Shown piece after piece: positions 1 to 7,352 of a stretch of DNA of 64,000 nt (position 1 is its first letter; each line of letters begins with the position of its first letter). The stretch spans positions 1 through 64,000 of the forward strand of contig JBFXDD010000013.1 of assembly GCA_050181465.1 (NCBI GenBank), in the 5' to 3' direction. This DNA is from JACRLW01 sp050181465 (GTDB lineage: Bacteria > Planctomycetota > UBA1135 > UBA2386). The notes under the pieces are model-generated. The model did not search any database. It was not told the DNA's origin and was given only the letters and a program-made list of their open reading frames with translations. Both the position numbers and the translations under genes were made by a program.

Positions 1-75
1 CGCTCCGCTCCTCGGATTGCAGGTCCAGCCGATCCCCGCGGTTGGCATGCTCAGCCCCTCGACATCAGGCAGCGA

Positions 76-120
76 GTGTCACCCATGTGCCCGGTCAAGA
101 GTGTTACCCATGTTCCCGGT
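76..120 (+). repeat. Pair of 20-bp direct repeats, possible IS terminus remnant
   Basis: Two near-identical 20-bp units at 76-95 and 101-120 differ at two positions and repeat with a 25-bp period (GTGTCACCCATGTGCCCGGT and its variant). Spaced direct repeats of this type are typical of the termini of IS21- and IS481-like elements, so this may be a broken end of another insertion sequence just upstream of the IS110 element. The rest of such an element would lie outside the window. Confidence 0.45.
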
Positions 121-124
121 TGCA

Positions 125-144
125 CAACGTCCCGTAGGGAGTTG
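125..144 (+). other. Hairpin upstream of the IS110 transposase
   Basis: CAAC-G-TCCC-GTA-GGGA-GTTG folds into an 8-bp stem with a 3-base loop and one bulged G, about 75 bases before the transposase start. IS110-group elements are known to encode a structured bridge RNA in the non-coding end upstream of the transposase, so this hairpin could belong to such an RNA. The hairpin is visible in the sequence; the RNA is an inference. Confidence 0.35.
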
Positions 145-218
145 CGCCGAGAGCGCCAGTACAGGGCCGATGCGGGGTGCGGTGCGTCGGGTCTCCCCTC
201 CTTCCTCGAACGATACCC

Positions 219-1508
219 ATGAACGAACCCATCTTCGTCGGCATCGATTGGGCAACCGAGTCGCATGTCGTGTGCGTCCTCGATGCACACGGCAACGTCC
301 TCGCCAGACACGAGGTTCGCCATCGAGCGACCGACCTGGCGGAACTGTGCGATTCACTCGCAAGACTCGTCGACCACGAGCCGCAGCGAATCCTCGTCGC
401 GATCGAGGTGCCTCACGGTGCCGTCGTCGACACACTGCTCGAGCGCCACTTCGTGGTCCACTCGATCAATCCAAAGCAGCTCGATCGCTTTCGCGATCGC
501 TTCACCGCGGCAGCGGCCAAGGACGACCGACGCGACGCGCACGTCCTCGCCGACTCGCTTCGCACCGATCCGCGAGCGTTCCGACGCCTGAGTGCCGACG
601 AACCCCTCGTGATCGAACTGCGCGAGTTCTCCCGCATGCACGAGGAGATCTCTCGCGAGCGCGTCCAGCTCACTAACCGGCTACGCGAGCAGATCCGGCG
701 CTACTTCCCAGCCTTTCTCGATGTCGCAAAGGACCCGGGGGACGCCTTCTCGCAAGCGCTCTTCCGTCTGGTGCCGACACCTGATCGAGCGCACCAGGTC
801 AAGCCGTACCGAATCGCCAAACTGCTCAAGGAGCATCGAATCCGCCGAATCGAAGCGGCCGAGGTCTTGGCCAAGCTCCGCGAACCCAAGCTCATCGTGG
901 CGGACGGCACCACCACTGCGGCCATCGCGCACATTCATCTCCTGCACGAGCGACTGGCGATGCTCATCCAGCAACAGAAGCAGGTGCAGAAGTCGATCGA
1001 GCGCCTGCTGCAAGACTCGCCGCGATGCCACGCTCAGTCGGAGCCAGGCGATGCGGACGCCACTTCGAGCGACAGCGAGCTTCCGCAATCGAACAGAAGT
1101 GCGCAGCGTGACGCCGCGATTCTGCTGTCCATTCCAGGGGTCGGCAGAACCATCGTCGCCACGCTGCTTGCGGAGGGCTCGCGCCTCATCGCGCTGCGAG
1201 ACTACCAAGGGCTGCGGGCGTTGTCAGGCATCGCCCCCGTGACCCGCAGCAGCGGCAAGCGACTGACCGTGGCGATGCGGAAGGCGTGCCATGGGCGTCT
1301 GCGCAACGCCATGCACGCGTGGGCCTTTGTGGCAATGCAGCACGATCCCAAGAGCAAAGCTCGCTACCAAGAGCTGCGCGCCCGAGGCGCCACGATCGGC
1401 CGCGCGCTACGAACGGTCGCCGACCGCCTGCTCAGGATCGCCTGCGCTATGCTGCGAGACCAATCCATGTGGGACCCGACCGCGCACGATTCCTCAGCGG
1501 CTGCATGA
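219..1508 (+). CDS. IS110-family transposase (DEDD RuvC-like + Tnp_20)
   Basis: A 429-residue transposase of the IS110 family, which inserts DNA using a RuvC-like DEDD domain and a C-terminal serine-containing domain guided by a structured RNA. The N-terminus carries the first acidic residue in GIDWATESHVV, a second in VAIEVPHG and the paired aspartates in KDDRRDAHVLAD, so the DEDD tetrad looks complete. A long helical middle is followed by the Tnp_20 region beginning LLSIPGVGRTIVATLLAEG. The start was placed at the ATG preceding NEPIFVGIDW because the family signature begins there; an in-frame ATG at 177 would add 14 non-conserved residues. The frame is intact, so the element may still be active. 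Which subgroup (IS110 or IS1111) it belongs to cannot be settled by eye. Confidence 0.93.
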   Translation: MNEPIFVGIDWATESHVVCVLDAHGNVLARHEVRHRATDLAELCDSLARLVDHEPQRILVAIEVPHGAVVDTLLERHFVVHSINPKQLDRFRDRFTAAAAKDDRRDAHVLADSLRTDPRAFRRLSADEPLVIELREFSRMHEEISRERVQLTNRLREQIRRYFPAFLDVAKDPGDAFSQALFRLVPTPDRAHQVKPYRIAKLLKEHRIRRIEAAEVLAKLREPKLIVADGTTTAAIAHIHLLHERLAMLIQQQKQVQKSIERLLQDSPRCHAQSEPGDADATSSDSELPQSNRSAQRDAAILLSIPGVGRTIVATLLAEGSRLIALRDYQGLRALSGIAPVTRSSGKRLTVAMRKACHGRLRNAMHAWAFVAMQHDPKSKARYQELRARGATIGRALRTVADRLLRIACAMLRDQSMWDPTAHDSSAAA

Positions 1509-1530
1509 AGACCCATACGCCCCTACTCAA

Positions 1531-1569
1531 CGTTTCTCGGCCCCCCGCTCTCAGCGGGGCCGAGAAACG
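1531..1569 (+). terminator. Strong hairpin 23 bases after the IS110 transposase
   Basis: A perfect 14-bp inverted repeat (1531-1544 and 1556-1569, arms CGTTTCTCGGCCCC and its complement) encloses an 11-base loop, which can also pair internally. No T tract follows, so a classical intrinsic terminator is not proven. It could instead be part of the structured end of the IS element or of its target site. Confidence 0.5.
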
Positions 1570-1618
1570 AACGGGATCACCAGCATCCAGCGAGCGGCGC
1601 CGGATCAGGCGTCGGCTC

Positions 1619-1661
1619 GCATGGACCGTGACCGAGCGCATGCGAGAGGCACGGTCCATGC
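1619..1661 (+). other. Stem-loop in the IS110 right-hand flank
   Basis: A perfect 12-bp inverted repeat (1619-1630, GCATGGACCGTG; and 1650-1661) encloses a 19-base loop containing the smaller palindrome GCGCATGCG. With the hairpin at 1531-1569, the roughly 300 bases after the transposase hold two long stems and no convincing gene. This may be the structured right end of the element. Confidence 0.4.
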
Positions 1662-1805
1662 TGGCCGACGACCCGGCGACGCGGGACCGGAGCGGCGGCG
1701 CTTGGAGTGCCCCTGCTAGCCACACAAATTCCCCTTGCAGAAAGGTAGGGAGTCCCCCCCATGGGCACGAACTCTCCACAACTCGTTCACAATTGCCCGT
1801 ATCGG

Positions 1806-2151
1806 CGAGCTCACGCCTTCAGATTCGACATCCACGTAGTTGCCGAAAACTACGCCAAGCACCAGCAGGCAAACCTGAAGCGCTGGCTCGCGAGGGATCC
1901 GCGCCTCCACAAGCACTTCACGCCTACCAGTTCGTCCGGGTTGAACGCCATCGAACGCCTCTCTCTATCTCCGAGAAGCGATTTCGTCGCGAATCCTTCC
2001 GCGGCGTGGAGGCGCTGGTTGCTTCGATCCTTGACACGTGGAGCAGAACAACCTCGACTCGAAGGCGAGCGAGTGGACCACGAGTATTCCGCCGATTCTC
2101 GCCAAGGTCGGTCGCGCTCGCGCGGCTCTCAGCAGTCTTTCATCCGAGTGA
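1806..2151 (+). pseudogene. IS630-family transposase remnant (C-terminal part, frameshifted)
   Basis: The translation shows the C-terminal third of an IS630 transposase spread over more than one frame. The first frame reads HVVAENYAKHQQANLKRWLARDP and then HFTPTSSSGLNAIERL, matching the family's VDNYATHKH...HFTPTSSSWLNQVERF core, including the second catalytic Asp region (here Glu-Asn) and the final Glu. Another frame supplies ISEKRFRRESFRGVEALVASILDTW. A third gives EWTTSIPPILAKVGRARAAL and ends at the TGA at 2149-2151, like typical family C-termini. The N-terminal DDE part is absent. Two frame changes and the missing half mark it as a dead relic. IS630 elements insert at TA, which matters for the TA-bounded repeats elsewhere in the window. 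Confidence 0.8.
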
Positions 2152-2168
2152 GTCCTACCACTAGGCCT

Positions 2169-2561
2169 TCAAAGGCGAATCAACCACACAGTCGTGCCGT
2201 CGACGCTGGCACCCCGAAGAATGTTGGCCAGGATCAGTGTATCGGCGTCGTCAAACCCCGCCACGATCCCATCACCAGTGAGATCAGCGGCCACGCTCGC
2301 TCGCGAATAACCTCGCCCAAGAAGGTCCCTCGCTCGCAGTGCATCCCGTATTGCATCCGCATCCTCGTACGCAAGCCCTTGCGTCCAAGATCCGATCTCA
2401 AACGCATTGCGTATTTTCGAGTCGCGTAGGTCAATCACCCTCCCTCTGGATCCGAGGATTTCGGGTAACGCATGACGAGGCATCACCGAGCATGAGCCGA
2501 TCCAGACAAGCAAGCCCACAACTCCTGCTCGGAGCACTCCGCTCACGCGGCGCACATTCAT
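2169..2561 (-). CDS. Small lipoprotein-like protein with a dockerin-like segment
   Basis: A 130-residue predicted exported protein. The start chosen gives a short basic N-terminus, a hydrophobic stretch GVLRAGVVGLLVWIG and a lipobox-like SCS, so it is probably acylated at Cys 23-24. The C-terminal half contains DLTGDGIVAGFDDADTLILA, which resembles one calcium-binding repeat of type I dockerins, a motif common in secreted proteins of Planctomycetota. It is the last gene of the minus-strand cassette, 111 bases after the preceding gene, and ends 18 bases from the IS630 relic. Its function is unknown. In-frame upstream ATG codons would add six residues. Confidence 0.6.
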   Translation of the reverse strand: MNVRRVSGVLRAGVVGLLVWIGSCSVMPRHALPEILGSRGRVIDLRDSKIRNAFEIGSWTQGLAYEDADAIRDALRARDLLGRGYSRASVAADLTGDGIVAGFDDADTLILANILRGASVDGTTVWLIRL

Positions 2562-2672
2562 GTCAATCTCCTCACACACGTGCCGCGTACCTCATGGATG
2601 GCCAGACCGGGAAGGACCAGTTGGGCCAGAGGCCTAGCCTGCCAAGTTCGTCTTGAGCGTGATGCTTCACAA

Positions 2673-4148
2673 CTACTTTGGCCAGTAGGTCCACGCGCTG
2701 TGTTCACCACGCGTATCGACACTGCGCACGGCGATTCGCTTTGGACCTCCTTGTGTAGGTCCGTTCCCTCGCACTCGGACCACGTTACGGTAGGCCGAGA
2801 TGAGAGGCTCACTCATCCACTCGCAGCCGACACGCAAACGGATGTCGAACCACCTCGCACGTGCGCTCCCGTTCAGAAGGAGCATCAAGCCGTCCGCATC
2901 TTCTTGAACAGCGAGTAGACTTGGAGGGAGGTGACCTTCGATCCCGCGTGTCCCCACCTTCGGCGGGAGACATCGTCGCCACTGCGGAGGCAGCCCCCCT
3001 CGGACGGCCGGCGCAGCTCCCGATTCCCCAAACAGAACCGTGATCTCGCCAATGACCGCACCACGGACCTTCGGGCTCGGGATCATGTGCCCATCAAGCA
3101 TCTTCGATTGACGCCCCGACCGCAGAAGCAACACGCTGCGCGGGCCCGGCTCTCTTGGGTTGACACGCCGATCGCCAGATTTGCTCCAGGCACTGACGAC
3201 CAGATCCAGCCGCGACTCGTCAATAACAACGTAGTCCAGGCACCCGAGTTCGAAACAGGAGCGAATCTGCTCCCAAAATCGATCCCAGCCTGCGGGCATG
3301 GACGCGGACTCGCTCCTCGCTGCCTTTCTGTCGGGATACAAGGGGCAAATCCCAATCGTCGCTCCAGGCTGCACTGCACACAACGAGTCGGCAAACGGTT
3401 GTATCGCGCCTCGCAAGTCGTGGAGATCGTAACCGGGCATATTCTGTTCCTCGTTAGGTGCGGACAAATCCAACTCGAATATCAGACCATCGGGTCGAAG
3501 GCGAGAAATTGCCTGATCCAGCCTCGTCACGCTTTCCTCAATCATGCTCCCCGGACTCATCGGGACCCAAAGATAGATCATGTGCCCCTGGCGATGGCGC
3601 AGATCGCCCAGGCAATTTGAAGCTGCGTCAATCCACCACGGCGAGTAAGGGATGAACGTGTGAGATGGCTCAAGATCAACCTCCTCTCGGGGGAACGGAA
3701 CGATCAAGCAATTGGAATCCTCAATCATTGCGCCGCCCATCCAGGATGACAGCTCTTCCTCGGATCGAACGAATCTCTGACCCTTGTAGAGAAACGGCAC
3801 TGCCACCTTGTTCCCGGAAACTCTTGCCTCTGCAATTGGCACCCAGAGTGCCCGCAGCTCATGCGTGTCGATCTCCGGTGGATCGCCGGAACCTTGGGTC
3901 GCAACGCAGGCTTGAGTCGACAACCACAAAATGGCGCTGCCAAGGACTCGAAGTCCGCGTGGACCGCGGCCTGCCCATGCGATCGACTGACACTCGGAAG
4001 CCCGCTGCTGATGGCCGGCATTTTCTGCACTTGGAGCGTAGCGTGACATTGAACCCCCCACAAGCGAAGGACGACGCTTGAGTCCCAATGCATGTGCGAT
4101 GCGGGAGATCGCGACGCGAGCACTCTGCTTCGATTCCATCGGCTGCAA
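2673..4148 (-). CDS. Putative exported lipoprotein of unknown function (491 aa)
   Basis: This frame encodes up to 491 residues. A hydrophobic segment ending LWLSTQACVA around residues 70-82 looks like a lipoprotein signal, which would fit better with the internal ATG at 4049 as the true start. The mature part contains FIPYSPWWIDAASNCL and MIYLWVPM-type segments. These recall hydrolase-like beta/alpha barrels (glycosyl-hydrolase-like GHL10 proteins), but no catalytic residues can be assigned. Base composition is visibly less GC-rich than the housekeeping genes further right. The upstream gene's stop lies only two bases from this start, so the two are probably co-transcribed. Confidence 0.6.
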   Translation of the reverse strand: MQPMESKQSARVAISRIAHALGLKRRPSLVGGSMSRYAPSAENAGHQQRASECQSIAWAGRGPRGLRVLGSAILWLSTQACVATQGSGDPPEIDTHELRALWVPIAEARVSGNKVAVPFLYKGQRFVRSEEELSSWMGGAMIEDSNCLIVPFPREEVDLEPSHTFIPYSPWWIDAASNCLGDLRHRQGHMIYLWVPMSPGSMIEESVTRLDQAISRLRPDGLIFELDLSAPNEEQNMPGYDLHDLRGAIQPFADSLCAVQPGATIGICPLYPDRKAARSESASMPAGWDRFWEQIRSCFELGCLDYVVIDESRLDLVVSAWSKSGDRRVNPREPGPRSVLLLRSGRQSKMLDGHMIPSPKVRGAVIGEITVLFGESGAAPAVRGGLPPQWRRCLPPKVGTRGIEGHLPPSLLAVQEDADGLMLLLNGSARARWFDIRLRVGCEWMSEPLISAYRNVVRVRGNGPTQGGPKRIAVRSVDTRGEHSAWTYWPK

Positions 4149-4150
4149 AC

Positions 4151-4654
4151 TCAGAAAATCACCATGGTAACCGGGCTCATCGAGATCCGTGAATCTTGAT
4201 ATCGGCGTATCACTAGCAGTCGATTACTGCCGATCTGCACGATGTGAACCGGGAAAAATCCGGCTTGCAGCCACTCCTCCATCGCCTTCACAACAGCCAG
4301 AGAATCGCACCCGCGATCGGTCATGCGCCGGGCGTGTTCTCCCAGAAAGTGCATCGCCTTGAAGCTGAGGGAGTCTGGAACGAGGTTCCATGGATAGTGC
4401 TCGAAGCGCCAATCAGTGTAGCTCGGTCCCCACTCGCGCGTGATCGCCCGTTCGTCAGCTCGAACTCGGGCATCAGCCAGCGCCACTCTGGAGTCCAATA
4501 TGTCGATTCCAACTGTCAGGGTTGGGCGACTCCTCATCCCTGCTGCGCAACTGCAACCCAGCGAAATACTCAGCAAGATCGCAAGCCTTCTTGCACACCA
4601 CCCCCAACAAGATCTGTTGGGAGAGTCGCTCGTCGACAAGGCGCACAAGCTCAT
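4151..4654 (-). CDS. Small lipoprotein of unknown function (167 aa)
   Basis: A 167-residue product with a long N-terminal region leading into ARRLAILLSISLGCSCAAG, which is a plausible lipobox (cleavage before Cys 34 or 36). The mature part has no motif recognised. It has the character of a small alpha/beta protein, with a helix-rich middle (AMHFLGEHARRM, VVKAMEEWL) and a strand-rich end (HIVQIGSNRLLVIRRY). Its start codon overlaps the stop of the upstream reading frame by four bases (ATGA at 4651-4654), indicating translational coupling within the cassette. Confidence 0.6.
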   Translation of the reverse strand: MSLCALSTSDSPNRSCWGWCARRLAILLSISLGCSCAAGMRSRPTLTVGIDILDSRVALADARVRADERAITREWGPSYTDWRFEHYPWNLVPDSLSFKAMHFLGEHARRMTDRGCDSLAVVKAMEEWLQAGFFPVHIVQIGSNRLLVIRRYQDSRISMSPVTMVIF

Positions 4655-4881
4655 TGCTTCACACTGCCGTTCATGTTGAGTTCATGGACCCAGTCCAAGA
4701 GTGGCGCATACATTTCCAGTTCGATTCGCGTAGCCGGTGTAGTACGGACCAGTTCAGAAGAGGACGTGACCAACACCGCCTCGATCTGGGGGTCGTTGTC
4801 GGAAGTACTCGAAAGCAGCCGATCTCCCACGAATGAGAACCGGTGATGCTTCTGGAAGTGCGTCAGCCTTTCCGCAGTCAA
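4651..4881 (-). CDS. Short reading frame, possible frameshifted end of the upstream gene
   Basis: A 76-residue frame opening at a TTG, ending with the four-base overlap to the next gene. Its sequence (FSFVGDRLLSSTSDNDPQIEAVLV, then RIELEMYAPLLDWVHEL) looks like ordinary folded protein. The frame that overlaps it, the last 40 residues of the 551-residue gene, looks like poor GC-frame translation. The likeliest reading is that this is the real C-terminus of the upstream gene, displaced by a frameshift near 4870-4890. In this frame a stop codon lies four codons upstream of the TTG. An independent small gene is the alternative. Confidence 0.45.
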   Translation of the reverse strand: MTAERLTHFQKHHRFSFVGDRLLSSTSDNDPQIEAVLVTSSSELVRTTPATRIELEMYAPLLDWVHELNMNGSVKQ

Positions 4882-6409
4882 ACGGCGGCTTCACTGCGAG
4901 AAGTCCACTCGCGTAGTCGAACAACAGATACATGCAAAGGTCAGGGCACAACTTTGGCGGAGGAGTCCCGAACATGACTTTGCAACCGGACGTCAGGCGC
5001 CAGTACTGAAGCAGTACGCCGAACCTCCTGCCTTGAGCAGAGTAACTAGGGCAGTCGGTAACAACCTTGGTGCCACTCGAGGGACACACTTGCGCTCGCT
5101 GTTGATCGTCTAGCGAATTTTGGACGGACAACAGAGCACGATCTGCGTTGTTCCACTCACCCCAGTAGAATCCGTCGGGATATCCACCAACTCGATCCTG
5201 TCTCATACGCAGACGGCCCTCACGAGCATCCGGGATTGCCTTGGGACTTGGGTAATCCGACGGAGAAGGTGCATATAGCTCATGAAGCTGCAACCCGCAT
5301 TTTGTTGAAGAGGTTCCGCCGCCAATCAGTTCCCAGGCCAAGTCGACATGAAAGCAATCCGGTGCGTAGGTATGTGTGCGCTTTCTGCTAGGGTCGTATA
5401 CACCGGTCTTGCTAAGGAACAGTTGCTTCATCGCGGCAAGCGAATCTGTGCCAGGCCCGGTACTTGCCGTCATTCTCAGTGGACAACAACAACACTGTTC
5501 TTCCCTTGAAGGCGTGCCGCATCGACACATCCCACTCCGGTTCATCACCCCCGGACAAGAACACCCCGACCGCATCGTGTAGGGCACAGACTCCTCTGGG
5601 CACGGGCCGCCGCTGCTTCTTATCGACCCACCAAGACCTCCTCCATACAGGCCGCGAGAACCTCCGCACGTGGCATGACACTCTGCCGAGGTCATCGGAC
5701 ACGCTGGGGTCCGCACAGTCCCGCAATAGCTACAGGCTCGCCCCCCAGGGCGTGTGTCACAACGGTAGTAGCTGGTAGGCGTGGTCGGCCCACTTACGCC
5801 AGCGCTCAGGCTCGGTGAGCGACTGATGCCGGTGGACGGTCCGCCTGCCCCACCACCTGTCGTGGGACGACCCGGGACTTGCCCCCCTGTCGGCGGGCCT
5901 GTGACGCCCCCGGGAGGATCGCAACAACACGGCGAACCTGGCGGGCCCAGACCTCGCGTCGGGTCACCGAAACCGCCGGTGGCGGATCGCAGGCCACCGC
6001 CGGCGCCCCCGAGGCTCTGCGGTCCGAGGCCCACGATCGCCGCGCGCGGACTACCGAGCGCGGTCGTCGCCCCGCCCATCCCGTTCGTCCCGGGCACATG
6101 CATCGCATGCAATCGGGAGACCACGCCGCTGCCTGCACTGGCGACACCGCCGCGGGAAGCACCACCTCCGCAGCCTCCGCCGCAGCCGCTCTTCCCTGAG
6201 GATCCCTTCGAGCTTGCAGAACCAGAACCCTTGCCAGAACAACCACACACATGGCTGACGTTCTTCCACGCATGCCCGGAGGAACACCTGCACGGCACGT
6301 GCAGCTTGCTCAGCCACGGTTGCTGCGCCCGCGGCGATGGCTGGACGCCAGTGGACCGCAGTGCCATCGGCGCGGTAAGAGAACTTGGTCGCAACGTCAT
6401 CGAGGTCAC
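4754..6409 (-). CDS. Gly/Cys-rich protein of unknown function (551 aa)
   Basis: The product begins (GTG at 6409, or ATG at 6400 or 6367) with a short basic region. Next comes a Cys/His cluster (CRCSSGHAWKNVSHVCGC) that could bind zinc, then about 170 residues extremely rich in Gly, Ser and Pro. A second cysteine-rich stretch around residues 220-320 has CxxC, CCCC and CxC spacing. A compact C-terminal domain of about 200 residues follows, containing ELIGGGTSSTKCGLQLHELY and DGFYWGEWNNADRALLSVQN. No known family was recognised. The Gly-rich linkers joining Cys-rich modules suggest an extracellular or structural protein, although no clear signal peptide is visible. The C-terminus is probably frameshifted (see 4651-4881). 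Confidence 0.55.
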   Translation of the reverse strand: MTSMTLRPSSLTAPMALRSTGVQPSPRAQQPWLSKLHVPCRCSSGHAWKNVSHVCGCSGKGSGSASSKGSSGKSGCGGGCGGGASRGGVASAGSGVVSRLHAMHVPGTNGMGGATTALGSPRAAIVGLGPQSLGGAGGGLRSATGGFGDPTRGLGPPGSPCCCDPPGGVTGPPTGGQVPGRPTTGGGAGGPSTGISRSPSLSAGVSGPTTPTSYYRCDTRPGGRACSYCGTVRTPACPMTSAECHATCGGSRGLYGGGLGGSIRSSGGPCPEESVPYTMRSGCSCPGVMNRSGMCRCGTPSREEQCCCCPLRMTASTGPGTDSLAAMKQLFLSKTGVYDPSRKRTHTYAPDCFHVDLAWELIGGGTSSTKCGLQLHELYAPSPSDYPSPKAIPDAREGRLRMRQDRVGGYPDGFYWGEWNNADRALLSVQNSLDDQQRAQVCPSSGTKVVTDCPSYSAQGRRFGVLLQYWRLTSGCKVMFGTPPPKLCPDLCMYLLFDYASGLLAVKPPFDCGKADALPEASPVLIRGRSAAFEYFRQRPPDRGGVGHVLF

Positions 6410-6547
6410 TCGCTCTTTGGGGTAGCTACTGTCCTTTCTCTCTTGCGGTCGCGGCGGGAATCACGGCACCGAGCCTAACCCATCCGCAGGCGGCCGAGTA
6501 GCCGCTCGCGCTGTGGAGCGCAGCGTGCGGCTGGGCACGTCAACAAG

Positions 6548-6916
6548 TCACGCCGTCACCGCATCGAACCAGACCACACTCAACATCCGGAACTGGGCCC
6601 AGAACGAAGACTCGACCGATGGCGCCGAGATGGTGAACTTGAAGCGGACAAGCTCTTCGAGCGGGCCAAACTCGGAGGAACTCCGACCTACCGTGTCTCG
6701 AGTGATGGGAGTTCCGGTCGCGGCAACGCCATCGCCCGTGGTCTCCGTGTCCTTGTGAAAGACCTCGACCTCGAACTCACCCAGCATCGACCCCAGGTTC
6801 GTGGCGACGACGTCCAGAGTCGCGATCATGTGATCGCCGCCTCGCGACATCCACGGCGACAGCACACTGACCGCCTCGCCTGAGGGGCCCGTCATGAGCA
6901 ACTGCGCGTCAAACAT
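6548..6916 (-). CDS. Small beta-rich protein, paralogue 2 of a tandem pair
   Basis: A 122-residue protein with a good Shine-Dalgarno (GGGGAAGGA) before the ATG at 6916. It is clearly homologous to the gene immediately upstream. Both begin M-[FI]-DAQ, share PWMSRGGD followed by ATL-VVA near residue 25, an acidic Glu-Thr-Thr-Gly-Asp-Gly turn near residue 55, ELVR-[FY]-[RK]-FTIS near residue 90, and end with F-R-M-L--VWFDAV. No signal peptide, catalytic residues or known family was recognised. The predicted character is an all-beta fold. The pair arose by tandem duplication. Confidence 0.65.
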   Translation of the reverse strand: MFDAQLLMTGPSGEAVSVLSPWMSRGGDHMIATLDVVATNLGSMLGEFEVEVFHKDTETTGDGVAATGTPITRDTVGRSSSEFGPLEELVRFKFTISAPSVESSFWAQFRMLSVVWFDAVTA

Positions 6917-6931
6917 GATGGATCCTTCCCC

Positions 6932-7315
6932 TCAGCTCGTGGCCTGGACCGCGTCGAACCAAACCGGCGGCAACATCCGGAATGCCACCCAGGCACCGCT
7001 CGTGCCGCTGATCGTGAATCGGTAGCGGACCAGTTCCTTCAGAGTTGCATTGGACGTCCCGCCACCCCCGGACCCCGATCGCCATGTATCGCTCAAGACC
7101 CCAACCGCGGTCGCGGTAATGTCCTCGGAACCCGAGGACTCGCCATCCCCGGAGTCCTCGGAGTTCTTGGTGCGGACTTCCACCTTCAGAGTCGGTGAAC
7201 CACCGATGGCAACCACGTTGAGAGTCGCTTGCAGGTAATCTCCTCCCCGAGACATCCACGGGCCATCGAGTGAGTAGGCGGTGCCTGTGGCAATCAGAAC
7301 TTGCGCGTCGATCAT
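6932..7315 (-). CDS. Small beta-rich protein, paralogue 1 of a tandem pair
   Basis: A 127-residue protein starting at the ATG at 7315, preceded by GAGGAAG at normal spacing. The frame remains open upstream, but the paralogue's N-terminus (MFDAQ against MIDAQ) fixes this start. It contains PWMSRGGDYLQATLNVV, an acidic linker rich in Ser and Gly (SEDSGDGESSGSED), KELVRYRFTIS and the closing FRMLPPVWFDAV. The gap to its paralogue is only 15 bases. Function is unknown. Placement directly after a sigma-like gene and before the Gly/Cys-rich gene suggests all of them are expressed together. Confidence 0.65.
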   Translation of the reverse strand: MIDAQVLIATGTAYSLDGPWMSRGGDYLQATLNVVAIGGSPTLKVEVRTKNSEDSGDGESSGSEDITATAVGVLSDTWRSGSGGGGTSNATLKELVRYRFTISGTSGAWVAFRMLPPVWFDAVQATS

Positions 7316-7352
7316 GCTGGCTTCCTCGCGGGCACACGACCCGCTCACCCCT

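Noticed and set aside
1286..1800. Additional reading frames after the IS110 transposase on both strands
   Set aside because: They cross the two large stem-loops and show no protein-like composition. Only the IS630 core to the right is supported.
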